Made by a program: the position numbers and the translations under genes
The notes under the pieces: generated by a model
What the model saw: the letters and a program-made list of their open reading frames with translations, nothing else
Told to the model about the DNA's origin: nothing
Databases searched by the model: none
Source: Helicobacteraceae bacterium
Lineage (GTDB): Bacteria > Campylobacterota > Campylobacteria > Campylobacterales > Helicobacteraceae
DNA: 55,742 nt
NCBI GenBank assembly: GCA_900766555.1
Contig: CAAFVR010000031.1
Coordinates: forward strand, 1-55,742
Reading direction: 5' to 3'
Shown here: positions 41,219 to 50,219 of the stretch, in pieces
Layout of the letters: each line of letters starts with the position of its first letter
Numbering within the stretch: the first letter of the stretch is position 1

Positions 41219-42814
41219 TTAATGTCTAGAATCTAGATAGTCTTCGTAATTTCCGCCAAAGTCAATTATCTGCAATCCAGATGGGCTTTTTTTGAGCTCT
41301 ATTATGCGATTTGCAAAAGCATTTATGAGTTCTCTATCATGCGTTGCGCAAATCACATTTCCGCTAAATTTATATAGCGCATCGCCAAGGGCTATAATGG
41401 CTTCTAGATCCAAATGATTTGTGGGTTCATCAAGCACTAAAAAATTGCCGCCAAGCAACATAAGTTTACTTAACATTATGCGATGTTTCTCACCGCCGCT
41501 TAGCATATTCACAGATTTTTCCTGCTCAGATCCGTTAAAAAGCATGCGCCCTAGTGCATTTCGGATCTGGAGGCTATCCATCTTTTTATCAAAGCTCCGC
41601 AAATATTCATACAAAGTATCGCTTGAATCCAAAATCTCAGTAGTATTCTGTGGAAAATAGCCATTTTCAACCGTTTGACCCCATTTTACTTCTCCATCAT
41701 CTGGAGTTAGATCGCCTACTAATATTTTTAAAAGCGTGGTTTTACCAATGCCATTTGCGCCAAGCAAAGCCACTTTGTCGCCTGGTTTAAAAATTAGACT
41801 TAGCTTTTCTAGCACCTTTAAATCGCCATAACTTTTGGAAATATCAGAGCAACTTAAAGCCTCATTTCCAATTGTGCGATTTGGTTTAAAAATAATGCTT
41901 GGATCGCGCCGACTTGATATTTCTATCGGATTTAACTCGAGTTTTTCTAGCTGCTTTTGTCTTGAAGTGGCTTGCTTACTTCGCGCCGCATTTGCTGAAA
42001 AACGCGCAATAAAGCTCTCAAGTTCTTCTTTTTCTTTCAATTTGCGATTTCTATCGGCTTCTTGTTGCTTTGAAATTAGCGTACTTGCAATGTACCAATC
42101 ATCATAATTGCCGCTAAATTCGCGCAAAGTCTTGAAATCTAAATCCAAAATATGTGTACAAACAGAATTCAAAAAATGCCTGTCATGCGAAATTATGACC
42201 ATCGTGCCCTCATGGCGCTTTAAATTATCCTCAAGCCAAGAAATCGTCTCCAAATCCAAGTTATTTGTGGGTTCATCAAGTAGTAAAATCTCAGGTCGCA
42301 AAAATAACACTTGCGCTAATAGGATCTTGAATTTATCGCCGCCTGTAATCGTTTTCATAAGTTCATTATGTGTTGCAGCGGGAAAGCCTAGATCTTCTAA
42401 CATGCGTTCAATTACCACTTCGCATTCATACATCGGATCTTCCTCCGCACAAACCATCTCAAGTGCACTTAAACGCTCATTTATAGCATCGCTTGGCTCT
42501 TCAAGATATAGGCGCTCCTTTTCTTTTATCGCATCATATAAGCGTTTATTTCCATATAGCACGGCATCTTTTAGGCTCAAATCTTCAAAAGCAAATTGAT
42601 CTTGTCCAAGTACGCCAAGACGGCATTTTTTATCAATTACTACATCGCCACTTGTTTGCTCACAAAGCCCTGCAATAATTTTTAAAAATGTGCTTTTACC
42701 AGCGCCATTTGCACCAATTAACCCATAACGTTTATGCGCATCAAGCTTTATATTAATATTTTCAAAAAGCTTTTTTGAGGCGTAATTCATCGTTAAATTT
42801 ATCGTTTGAAGCAT
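41219..42814 (-). CDS. ABC-F family ATPase
   Basis: Soluble tandem ATPase of 531 residues with no membrane segment. Each half has a Walker A (GANGAGKST near residue 36 and GANGIGKTT near 354), a signature motif (ITGGDKFKI, degenerate, and MLSGGEKHRIMLSK) and a Walker B (LLLDEPTNNLDLE and LVLDEPTNHLDLE). ABC-F proteins act on the ribosome; the linker (RFSANAARSKQATSRQKQLE) is of the YbiT/Uup kind. Function in stalling relief is inferred. Short A-rich repeats lie between pepD and its ATG, which has TAGGGA upstream. Confidence 0.9.
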   Translation of the reverse strand: MLQTINLTMNYASKKLFENINIKLDAHKRYGLIGANGAGKSTFLKIIAGLCEQTSGDVVIDKKCRLGVLGQDQFAFEDLSLKDAVLYGNKRLYDAIKEKERLYLEEPSDAINERLSALEMVCAEEDPMYECEVVIERMLEDLGFPAATHNELMKTITGGDKFKILLAQVLFLRPEILLLDEPTNNLDLETISWLEDNLKRHEGTMVIISHDRHFLNSVCTHILDLDFKTLREFSGNYDDWYIASTLISKQQEADRNRKLKEKEELESFIARFSANAARSKQATSRQKQLEKLELNPIEISSRRDPSIIFKPNRTIGNEALSCSDISKSYGDLKVLEKLSLIFKPGDKVALLGANGIGKTTLLKILVGDLTPDDGEVKWGQTVENGYFPQNTTEILDSSDTLYEYLRSFDKKMDSLQIRNALGRMLFNGSEQEKSVNMLSGGEKHRIMLSKLMLLGGNFLVLDEPTNHLDLEAIIALGDALYKFSGNVICATHDRELINAFANRIIELKKSPSGLQIIDFGGNYEDYLDSRH

Positions 42815-42848
42815 ATTCCCTACTGTCTTTTTTATTTTATTTTTATTT

Positions 42849-44138
42849 TTATTTTTGATTTTGCTCTAATACATCAAAAACGACAGAGGTAATTTTATTT
42901 ATTGAATCTACCTCCACCCTCTCATCTGTACTATGCGGATTAAAAATATTTGGCCCAATTGAACATGGATTTATATGCGCCTGCCTAGCCTTTATAGCGC
43001 CGCATTCAAGTCCAGCATGGATTGCAAAAAGTCGCGCATCTTTGATTTTGCGCTTCATTACATCTAACACTTCAAGAGCAAATGATGCATCTTTGCCCGC
43101 ATTTTCCCATGGCGCATAAAAATTACTTGAACTAATATTAAATCCAGCGGATCTAAAATATGCATGCGTATCAAAATCAAGCTCTTTTAATTCGCGCAAA
43201 TCATTGGATCTAGCAAAAAGTTGTATTATAAATTTATCTTCACTTGATTTTGCTGTGGCTAAATTGATACTCGTTCTAGCGATGCCTAAAATATCATCAT
43301 ATACGCGAAGTCCTTGCGCAAAACCATTCAAAATATCTAAAATGCGCTCACTTTGAGCAATCACGCTAGCTTGGCCCTCTTTTATAAAAGATATTTCTAT
43401 ATTGCTATTGCTGTCTTTTATTTTATGCGCGAAAAGTACCTTTGCAATCCCATGTTTTGGTATTGAATTTATGCGCTCACCCGCGTTGAATCCGATAATT
43501 TGACCATTATTTTTAGCAATAAAGCGCGCTAATATTTTAATCGAACTCGTAGGATTACTCACGATATCAACGCCAGAATGCCCGCCCTTTAGGCCAATTG
43601 CGCTAAGTTCATAGATATAACCGCTTTCATTTTTATATGAAATATCAAGATCTGCCAAAATATCAACCCCGCCAGCGCAAGATGTCACAACTTCATTATC
43701 AATTTCATGATCTAGGTTCAAAAATTTACTAGAAATTATTTTGTGCTCTAGCGCATTTGCGCCAAGCAAACCCACTTCTTCATCGCTTGTAAAAAGACAT
43801 TCGATATGTTCAAAATTCAAAAGTGCCTCAAGCATAATACAAATGCCAATGCCATTATCAGAACCTAAGCTTGAATTTCTAGCGCGCAAAAAGCCATCTT
43901 TTTCGTAAATATCTAATTTTGGCGCATCCGCGATACATACCATATCATAATGTGCTTGCAAGCAAACTTTTGGCTTTCCCTTTATGGCATGTATATTATT
44001 TGCGCTATCAAGGCTAACTTTCGCATTAGCGCGCTTGCAAAAATCAAGTATATAATCGCGCATTTTAAGCGCATCAAAACTGCAATGAGGGATCTTACTA
44101 AACTCTAAAAAGCGAGAAACTACGGGTGCATTGCTCAA
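42849..44138 (-). CDS. pepD: Aminoacyl-histidine dipeptidase (PepD, M20 family)
   Basis: Cytoplasmic zinc dipeptidase, 429 residues. Metal ligands appear in QAHYDMVCIAD (His), SSLGSDNGIGICIMLE (Asp), FTSDEEVGLLGA (catalytic Glu pair), and IHAGLECGAIKA (C-terminal Glu/His region). A dimerisation lid domain sits between (GLKGGHSGVDI). LNLDHEIDNEV replaces the more frequent LNLDSEEEGEV metal site. In Campylobacter peptides are a main carbon source, so this fits central nutrition. Confidence 0.9.
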   Translation of the reverse strand: MSNAPVVSRFLEFSKIPHCSFDALKMRDYILDFCKRANAKVSLDSANNIHAIKGKPKVCLQAHYDMVCIADAPKLDIYEKDGFLRARNSSLGSDNGIGICIMLEALLNFEHIECLFTSDEEVGLLGANALEHKIISSKFLNLDHEIDNEVVTSCAGGVDILADLDISYKNESGYIYELSAIGLKGGHSGVDIVSNPTSSIKILARFIAKNNGQIIGFNAGERINSIPKHGIAKVLFAHKIKDSNSNIEISFIKEGQASVIAQSERILDILNGFAQGLRVYDDILGIARTSINLATAKSSEDKFIIQLFARSNDLRELKELDFDTHAYFRSAGFNISSSNFYAPWENAGKDASFALEVLDVMKRKIKDARLFAIHAGLECGAIKARQAHINPCSIGPNIFNPHSTDERVEVDSINKITSVVFDVLEQNQK

Positions 44139-44163
44139 AATCTAGCCTTTTTGGAAATTATAG

Positions 44164-45519
44164 CTATTCCTTTGCGTAATTTACAGGGCTCACTCTTAGG
44201 CCCAAAATGCGCTGCAAAAATCGCTTAATCTTGCCAAGATTTGTAAAAAGTGTTGGGCTAAAATCGCGCTTAAACTGAACTATCCCGATCTTGCACAAAA
44301 AATAATGCAATTTTATATAGCGCGCATTTCTCGTATGATGTATTAACGCAAAAAATTGCTCCTTTAGCGCATATGGATCTCCATCTTTTAGCGTAAAGCC
44401 GCGATATGCGATATTTAAGCGATTATGTATCACATCTCTAAGCCCTCTTTTGATATATAAATTATTTTGCGTTTTTAAAAATGCATCCAATTCTTTGCAA
44501 ATCTCCAAAAATGAATAACTTGAAAAATACACATGCACATCAAGCGGATCAAAATACTGCAAAAGCGGCACTTTATACGCCGGCATGGTATAAATTTTGG
44601 CATCATCTTTAGTTGCATAATATTGACAATTACTATTTTTTCTTATGCGATAAAAATACAAATCATCTGGTATTAAAACCACGCTCGAGGCAAAAGCAAA
44701 GAGCTTACGCCCAAAAAGCTCATCTTCTAAAATGATATTTTCTTTGAAAAATAAATTATTTCTAAGAGCTAGATCCAAACTGAAAATCCCATTGCAAACC
44801 CAAGTAAAATGCGGGCGCTTGATGGCCTTGTAAATATCGCTCCCGCTATGCGTTACAAAAAATGGCAACTCTAGGCGCGAAATCACAGTGGATCTAGCTA
44901 TTGCGCATTTGACCTCATCAAAGTCCATTCCATTATGCCAAACTACCTGCACGCCCGGTTTTAGCGCGTTCACGCATTTTTGTATGCAATCTAGATCTAG
45001 CCAATCATCTGAATCCACAAAATGTATAAATTCTGGAACCAAAAGCTCTTCATCATGCGTTATGATTTCTAGACTTTCGTTATTTTCTCGCTCATTTTGC
45101 TTTATTAGATCTGCATTTTTTAGCGCCATTTTATCGCTCTTAGGCGGATTTATCAGATCTGGCAAATCTAGCAATACGCGCTTTGGCATAGCTAGATTTG
45201 AAATAAATCTAAGGCCCAAATTTCTAGCCACTGAAGTGCCGCGATTTGGAGCATTTAATATTTGGATGCGCTTATCTTTATCAAAATATCTTTTTGCAAT
45301 CTCCAAGCTCTTGTCATTTGAGCCATCATTAATTAACACGATTCGCAAATTTTTATACGTTTGGTTCACCACAGAATCAAGACATTTGCTCAAATATTTT
45401 TCAACATCATAAAATGGAATTATTATCCCAATTAATGGGTCACCACTATTATCTTTATTATTATTTTTGTTGTTATCGGGCTTCAAAAATTGCCCCCCCC
45501 CCCCCCGGCAATTTGGCAA
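44164..45519 (-). CDS. Family 2 glycosyltransferase with G-tract, phase-variable, OFF in this copy
   Basis: GT-A type glycosyltransferase. LIGIIIPFYDVEKYLSKCLD begins the nucleotide-binding domain, NDGSNDKS and GTSVARNLGL follow, and HFVDSDDWLDLD is the metal-binding DxD region. It probably adds a sugar to LOS or capsule. The open frame shown starts at TTG 45519, inside a leader that contains G14. The better start is ATG 45545, preceded by AAAGGGACTAA, but from there 14 G leads to TGA shortly after the tract; 12 or 15 G would give one continuous frame. The locus therefore looks phase-variable and off here. It follows ppsA by 22 bases. Confidence 0.8.
   Translation of the reverse strand: MPNCRGGGGQFLKPDNNKNNNKDNSGDPLIGIIIPFYDVEKYLSKCLDSVVNQTYKNLRIVLINDGSNDKSLEIAKRYFDKDKRIQILNAPNRGTSVARNLGLRFISNLAMPKRVLLDLPDLINPPKSDKMALKNADLIKQNERENNESLEIITHDEELLVPEFIHFVDSDDWLDLDCIQKCVNALKPGVQVVWHNGMDFDEVKCAIARSTVISRLELPFFVTHSGSDIYKAIKRPHFTWVCNGIFSLDLALRNNLFFKENIILEDELFGRKLFAFASSVVLIPDDLYFYRIRKNSNCQYYATKDDAKIYTMPAYKVPLLQYFDPLDVHVYFSSYSFLEICKELDAFLKTQNNLYIKRGLRDVIHNRLNIAYRGFTLKDGDPYALKEQFFALIHHTRNARYIKLHYFLCKIGIVQFKRDFSPTLFTNLGKIKRFLQRILGLRVSPVNYAKE
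45493..45506 (-). repeat. Homopolymeric G14 tract (phase-variation switch)
   Basis: Fourteen C on the plus strand, G on the coding strand of the glycosyltransferase. Thirteen codons (39 bases) separate ATG 45545 from the tract, so 12 or 15 G join it to the enzyme frame; 13 or 14 G end soon after. Long G tracts in surface-glycan genes are the classic contingency switch of Campylobacter. Confidence 0.9.
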
Positions 45520-45566
45520 TTGGCAATTGCATCTGCATTAGTCATTTAGTCCCTTTATTTTATTTT

Positions 45567-47978
45567 TTATTTTTTATTTTCGATTTGATTTACGCGCTGC
45601 ATCACTTTTAGCACGGTATCTGGATTTAGGCTAAGCGACGTTATTTGATTTTGCACTAAAAAATCTACCACCTCAGGATAATCACTAGGTGCTTGTCCAC
45701 AAATCCCGCAATATTTGCCGCGCGCTCTGCAAGCATCAATTGCTTTTTTAAACATGCCAAGCATTACAGGGCTTCGTTCATCAAAAATGCCGCTAACTGA
45801 TGCGCCATTTCTATCAACGCCCAAAGTAAGCTGCGTTAGATCATTAGATCCGATGCTAAAGCCATCAAATAGATCTAAAAATTCATCAGCTAGCATCACA
45901 TTTACTGGCAATTCGCACATCACATATACTTCAAGGCCATTTTCGCCGCGCTTTAATCCCACACTTTCCATCAGATCTAGCACTTTTTGGCCTTCTTCTA
46001 GCGTGCGCAAAAATGGGATCATAATTTTTAAATTCGTAAGTCCCATCTCATCTCGCACAGATTTTAGCGCTAAAAGCTCCCAAATAAAGGCATCTCTATA
46101 TTCGCTTGAATAATATCTGCTCGCTCCGCGAAAGCCAAGCATCGGATTCTCCTCGAATTCTTCGTATTTTTGCCCGCCTAACATATTGCGATATTCATTA
46201 CTTTTGAAATCATTTGTGCGCACGATAACTGGCTTTGGATAAAATGCCGCACATATCATCCCGATGCCCTCTGCAATCTTTTTGATAAAAAAGTCCTTTG
46301 GGCTCTCATAGCCTTGGATTAACCCTAAGATCTCATCTTTTTGCGCTGGAGTTATATTTTTATAATTTTTATTTTGCAAATCTATTAGCGCTTTTGGGTG
46401 CGCCTTTATGGAATTTAGCATTATTAATTCCATACGAGCTAGCCCAACGCCGTCATTTGGGAGTTTTGAGAAACCAAAAGCATTATCTGGATTGCCAATA
46501 TTCATCATCACTTTTGTTTTATTTTGAGCTATATTATCTACCTCGATGCTAGATACTTCATATTCCAAGGCGCCATTATATATCATGCCCCAATCGCCAC
46601 AAGAGCAGCATATTGTGATTTCTTGACCATTATAAAGCGTATTTGAAGCATTTATCGCACCAACAATTGCACTAACGCCAATTTCGCGCGCCACAATCGC
46701 GGCATGACAAGTGCGCCCGCCACGATCGGTTATAACGCCACTTGCGCGTTTCATAACCGGCTCCCAGTCTGGATCCGTACTAGGCGTCACTAAAATTTCG
46801 CCATCTTTAAATTCGTGCATTTGTGAAATGTCATTTATGATATGCACTTTCCCGGTGGCTATCTTTTCACCGATTGCGCGACCCTTTAAGATCAGATCTA
46901 GCTCCTGATTTGGCAATAAATTATATTTTTCAATGGTTTGTTTTGATTTTTGACTCTGCACAGTTTCAGGGCGCGCTTGCACGATAAAAAGCTCATTACT
47001 TTCTCCATCCTTTGCCCATTCAATATCCATTGGCCGATATATGCCCGCTTTTTGCGAATAATGCTCTTCAATTTGCAATGCGTATTTTGCAAGCTTTAGT
47101 ACCTCATCATCATTTAGCGAAAAGCTATTTAACTCCTTTTGTGTCGTTGGGATATTTTTTGTCGTTTTTTCCTCGCCCTTTGGAGCATAAACCATCTTGA
47201 TATTTTTATGCCCAAGAGTGCGTTTAATTATCGGACGATGCGTACTTAGCGTCTTTTTAAACACATAAAATTCATCTGGATTTACATGTCCGCCTACGAT
47301 ATTTTCGCCCAATCCAAAACTCGATGTAATTAAAATCGCATTCTCAAATCCAGTTTCTGTATCGATGCTAAAAATTACTCCGCTTGATGCTTTATCGGAT
47401 CTAACCATCTTTTGGATCCCCACAGATAGCGCGACTTGCTTATGCGAAAAACCGCGGCTTTCTCTGTAGCTAATAGCACGATGAGTAAAAAGGCTAGCAA
47501 AACATGCCTTTATATAATGCACAAGTTCAGCCTCGCCAATCACGGATAAAAATGTATCCTGCTGGCCCGCAAAGCTAGCATCTGGCAAATCCTCCGCGCT
47601 AGCTGATGAGCGCACCGCCACATCGGCAAATTCCATGCCATATTCATTACTCAAAATACTATAAGCCTGCAAAATCTCATCGCGAAGATCATTTGGCAAT
47701 GGCGTACTAAATATTAATCCCCTAATTTTAGAAGCTGTATTTTTCAAAATGTCCAAATCTAGCTTATCAATTGAATCTAGTAGCGAAAAAATCTGCTCTT
47801 TAACGCCGCTTGATTCAAGCAAATGCCAATAAGCCTCTGTTGTGATTGCAAAGCCATTTGGCACTTTGATCCCGCGCGGCACTAGCGCTTGAAACATCTC
47901 CCCAATGCTAGCATTTTTGCCGCCAACAAGTGCGATGTCATTGTTATTTAAGTCTTTAAAAAACTTTATATACTTCAT
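45567..47978 (-). CDS. ppsA: Phosphoenolpyruvate synthase
   Basis: Turns pyruvate, ATP and water into PEP, AMP and phosphate for gluconeogenesis. The ATP-grasp domain opens with LVGGKNASIGEM; the phosphohistidine site is GGRTCHAAIVAREIGVSA near the middle; the PEP-binding domain ends with the GSNDLTQLTLGVDRN and CGICGQAPSDYPE blocks. The ATG at 47978 with AGGAGTTGTA upstream gives 803 residues; the frame itself extends 13 codons further without a binding site. The pairing with a class II aldolase gene nearby fits a gluconeogenic lifestyle. Confidence 0.93.
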   Translation of the reverse strand: MKYIKFFKDLNNNDIALVGGKNASIGEMFQALVPRGIKVPNGFAITTEAYWHLLESSGVKEQIFSLLDSIDKLDLDILKNTASKIRGLIFSTPLPNDLRDEILQAYSILSNEYGMEFADVAVRSSASAEDLPDASFAGQQDTFLSVIGEAELVHYIKACFASLFTHRAISYRESRGFSHKQVALSVGIQKMVRSDKASSGVIFSIDTETGFENAILITSSFGLGENIVGGHVNPDEFYVFKKTLSTHRPIIKRTLGHKNIKMVYAPKGEEKTTKNIPTTQKELNSFSLNDDEVLKLAKYALQIEEHYSQKAGIYRPMDIEWAKDGESNELFIVQARPETVQSQKSKQTIEKYNLLPNQELDLILKGRAIGEKIATGKVHIINDISQMHEFKDGEILVTPSTDPDWEPVMKRASGVITDRGGRTCHAAIVAREIGVSAIVGAINASNTLYNGQEITICCSCGDWGMIYNGALEYEVSSIEVDNIAQNKTKVMMNIGNPDNAFGFSKLPNDGVGLARMELIMLNSIKAHPKALIDLQNKNYKNITPAQKDEILGLIQGYESPKDFFIKKIAEGIGMICAAFYPKPVIVRTNDFKSNEYRNMLGGQKYEEFEENPMLGFRGASRYYSSEYRDAFIWELLALKSVRDEMGLTNLKIMIPFLRTLEEGQKVLDLMESVGLKRGENGLEVYVMCELPVNVMLADEFLDLFDGFSIGSNDLTQLTLGVDRNGASVSGIFDERSPVMLGMFKKAIDACRARGKYCGICGQAPSDYPEVVDFLVQNQITSLSLNPDTVLKVMQRVNQIENKK

Positions 47979-48077
47979 TACAACTCCTAATTTTGCTAGT
48001 TTGAGGCAATGATACATTTAAAAAAATGCGTTTTAAAAAATGACTTGATAAAATATGCAAAATCATAATGGAAGTGG

Positions 48078-49148
48078 ATGCTTAATCGCAAAATTTTATT
48101 TCTAGCTGCTGGTATTATTAGCGCAAGCGCTGATACAATCTCAATCTATCCCAAAAGCGCTTACAGCATAAATATCGAAAATGACGCCTTTGTAAATGTG
48201 CATTCTGATAAATATTACACTTCTGGCGTAGCGCTAAATTACACAACACGCGAATTTGACCTCTCATCTACATTTTGGCGATACCTAAGCGCCAAACAGG
48301 ACGATTTGCGCTATTCGCGCTTTAATGTCGGCATAGCACATTTTATCCATACGCCAATAAATTGCGCGAGCGCTGAATATCAAGAATTCAAAAAAGAAAA
48401 TCCAAATGACAGCTGTAACCCCACTTCCCCCCTGCTAGATCCGCTAAAAAGTCCAAAAAATCAAAAAAATGCAAAGGGCGATTATCCATATTCTGGCGCG
48501 ATTTTATTGCATGCTGGGATAAGCAATCGCACAGAAAGTTCACATGAAACTCTGCGCTTTAGCGTAGGCATCATCGGATCTGGCGCGCTTGGCGGCGAAG
48601 TGCAAAATGGCGTTCATAAACTTTTACCAAATTCGCAACTCAAATTTTCCGGCTGGGATACGCAAATTGAAACTGAGCTACTTTTAAATGTACATTATGA
48701 ATATTTGAAGAAATTTACGCTCCTAAAACAGGGCGATTTTAGCATCGATTATCTAGGCGGGCCAAAAATATCTCTTGGAAATGCACAAACGCTTTTTGGC
48801 ACGACGCAAATGCTGCGCGCTGGCATAAATTTAGATAGCGATTATGGGATAGAAAATTTAAAGCAAAATTCATTTGGTAGCAAGATTTTTAGTGAAGATT
48901 TATCGCTTTATGCATTTTTTAACTCGCGTTATATGTATGTGGCGCGCAACATTTTTATCGAGGGAAATAGCTTTAATCCAAAGCATTTTTTAAGCCTAAA
49001 TCGCTTTGTGATAACGCCAACTATTGGATTTAATGCGAGTTATCGTTTTATGCGCTTTTATTATGCTTGGACATTTGTGCCGCGCGAATTTCAAGAACAG
49101 CGCAAATTTGGAAATTACGGATCTATCGGACTTGATCTAAGCTTTTAA
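48078..49148 (+). CDS. LpxR-like lipid A 3'-O-deacylase
   Basis: Outer-membrane barrel of 356 residues (DUF2219/LpxR). The catalytic region near the N-terminus, SINIENDAFVNVHSDKYYTSGVAL, carries the Asn and Asp of the LpxR site and the D-[RK]-Y-Y-T motif. GDYPYSGAILLHAGISN and FSVGIIGSGALGGEVQN are the family blocks, and it ends in SIGLDLSF. LpxR removes the 3' acyloxyacyl group from lipid A and can lower TLR4 signalling. GGAAGTGG precedes the ATG. A TTGATAAAAT element lies upstream. Confidence 0.8.
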   Translation: MLNRKILFLAAGIISASADTISIYPKSAYSINIENDAFVNVHSDKYYTSGVALNYTTREFDLSSTFWRYLSAKQDDLRYSRFNVGIAHFIHTPINCASAEYQEFKKENPNDSCNPTSPLLDPLKSPKNQKNAKGDYPYSGAILLHAGISNRTESSHETLRFSVGIIGSGALGGEVQNGVHKLLPNSQLKFSGWDTQIETELLLNVHYEYLKKFTLLKQGDFSIDYLGGPKISLGNAQTLFGTTQMLRAGINLDSDYGIENLKQNSFGSKIFSEDLSLYAFFNSRYMYVARNIFIEGNSFNPKHFLSLNRFVITPTIGFNASYRFMRFYYAWTFVPREFQEQRKFGNYGSIGLDLSF

Positions 49149-50038
49149 AAAATATAACCCACACTTAGCCCAAAAGCATTTGTATTATTTTTTGGCTCTA
49201 CAAAAATGCCTTGAGATACGCCTCTTTTGAACGCTTCTTGCGTTGTAGAATCTGCAACATCCCAATAATCATAAAATGCCTCAACTTTTATAGCCTCTTT
49301 TGTCTCTAAATATATTTTAACTCCGCCGCTTAATCGCATGCCTAGGCCATCGCCCAAGCCCTGCGTGAAATGCAAATCTGAATCAAAATGCAGCTGCTTA
49401 GTCAAACTTGAGTTATGCCCAAATAAAAATCCGCGAAATTCAAAGCTCGCCAAAAGGCTAAGCGTAGGCTTTAGCGCAATTTCACTCATTAGCCCAATTG
49501 GCGCATATAAATATCCCTGCAAGCGCTCATAGCTCGCGCGCAAATGCGGCGGATCAATATTAAAATTATCTAAAAAGCGATATCCAAGCCCGACATAAGC
49601 AAATAATGTTTGTTTGCCCTCTTTTACCACAGCGATGCCCGTTTTGGCATTTACACCAAAGTAAAAATCCGTTGATTTTGTCGAAAATGGCGTCTGCTTT
49701 TTTGTTGTCGTATCAATTAAACCGCCATGATATACGCTAGATCCGATGTGATTTGAAAAATAGCCCTCAAGTTGATATTTAAATAGCCCATCTATCACGC
49801 CAACTGAGCCATCAAACGTGGTCATAGGGCCTTTTATATGCATAACGCCAGGCTCTTCATAACGATAATATTGCGCGCCAGCTGATATTTCATATGTAAA
49901 AATCTTGCTTGGCGGGAGCGCAACTGGCGCTGGTTTTGGCTTTTGTTTATAGCGGCTAAAAAATGGTGCTGAATGTAATTGTGCAAAAAGTGCAAGCACT
50001 CCAAAAATGCTACATAATTTAAAAACAAAAGCTCTCAT
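49145..50038 (-). CDS. Outer-membrane beta-barrel protein of unknown function
   Basis: 297 residues. Signal peptide about 1-23 (LCSIFGVLALFAQLHSA), a basic-proline linker (KQKPKPAPVALPPSK), then beta-rich repeats with many Tyr and Phe (FKYQLEGYFSN, TLFAYVGLGYRFLDN, TLSLLASFEFRGFLFG), ending LSVGYIF. No family motif recognised. Its stop overlaps the convergent LpxR-like stop, and its start overlaps the small membrane protein, suggesting co-translation with it. Confidence 0.65.
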   Translation of the reverse strand: MRAFVFKLCSIFGVLALFAQLHSAPFFSRYKQKPKPAPVALPPSKIFTYEISAGAQYYRYEEPGVMHIKGPMTTFDGSVGVIDGLFKYQLEGYFSNHIGSSVYHGGLIDTTTKKQTPFSTKSTDFYFGVNAKTGIAVVKEGKQTLFAYVGLGYRFLDNFNIDPPHLRASYERLQGYLYAPIGLMSEIALKPTLSLLASFEFRGFLFGHNSSLTKQLHFDSDLHFTQGLGDGLGMRLSGGVKIYLETKEAIKVEAFYDYWDVADSTTQEAFKRGVSQGIFVEPKNNTNAFGLSVGYIF

Positions 50039-50211
50039 TTCTTCAAATCCTTTTCAATAGACATTATTTTCTCTTCAAGCGCTTTTATACGCGCTGTATT
50101 TTGCGCAACGCCACTTGAGGTCGTAATAAAAACTGAGACCAAAAACAACATTAAAAATATCGCAATAATAATAATCACAAACATATATCGCGCAAACTTT
50201 GCTTTATCCAT
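50035..50211 (-). CDS. 58-residue membrane protein with C-terminal coiled coil
   Basis: Frame from ATG 50211 (GGAAGCAAA just upstream) to TGA 50035, overlapping the next gene by ATGA. A basic N-terminus (DKAKFARY) is followed by one membrane helix (MFVIIIIAIFLMLFLVSVFI) and a heptad-like end (ARIKALEEKIMSIEKDLKK). It lies between the metal permease and an outer-membrane protein with essentially no spare bases. No family recognised; FtsB/FtsL-like small proteins share this plan, but that is only an analogy. Confidence 0.65.
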   Translation of the reverse strand: MDKAKFARYMFVIIIIAIFLMLFLVSVFITTSSGVAQNTARIKALEEKIMSIEKDLKK

Positions 50212-50219
50212 TTTGCTTC

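Noticed and set aside
42108..42599. A 163-codon frame opposite the ABC-F gene
   Set aside because: It lies fully within a strongly conserved ATPase on the other strand and is very serine-rich, as shadows of AT-rich genes are here.
44888..45412. A 174-codon frame opposite the phase-variable glycosyltransferase
   Set aside because: Antisense to a clear GT2 domain and serine-rich, with no recognisable motif.
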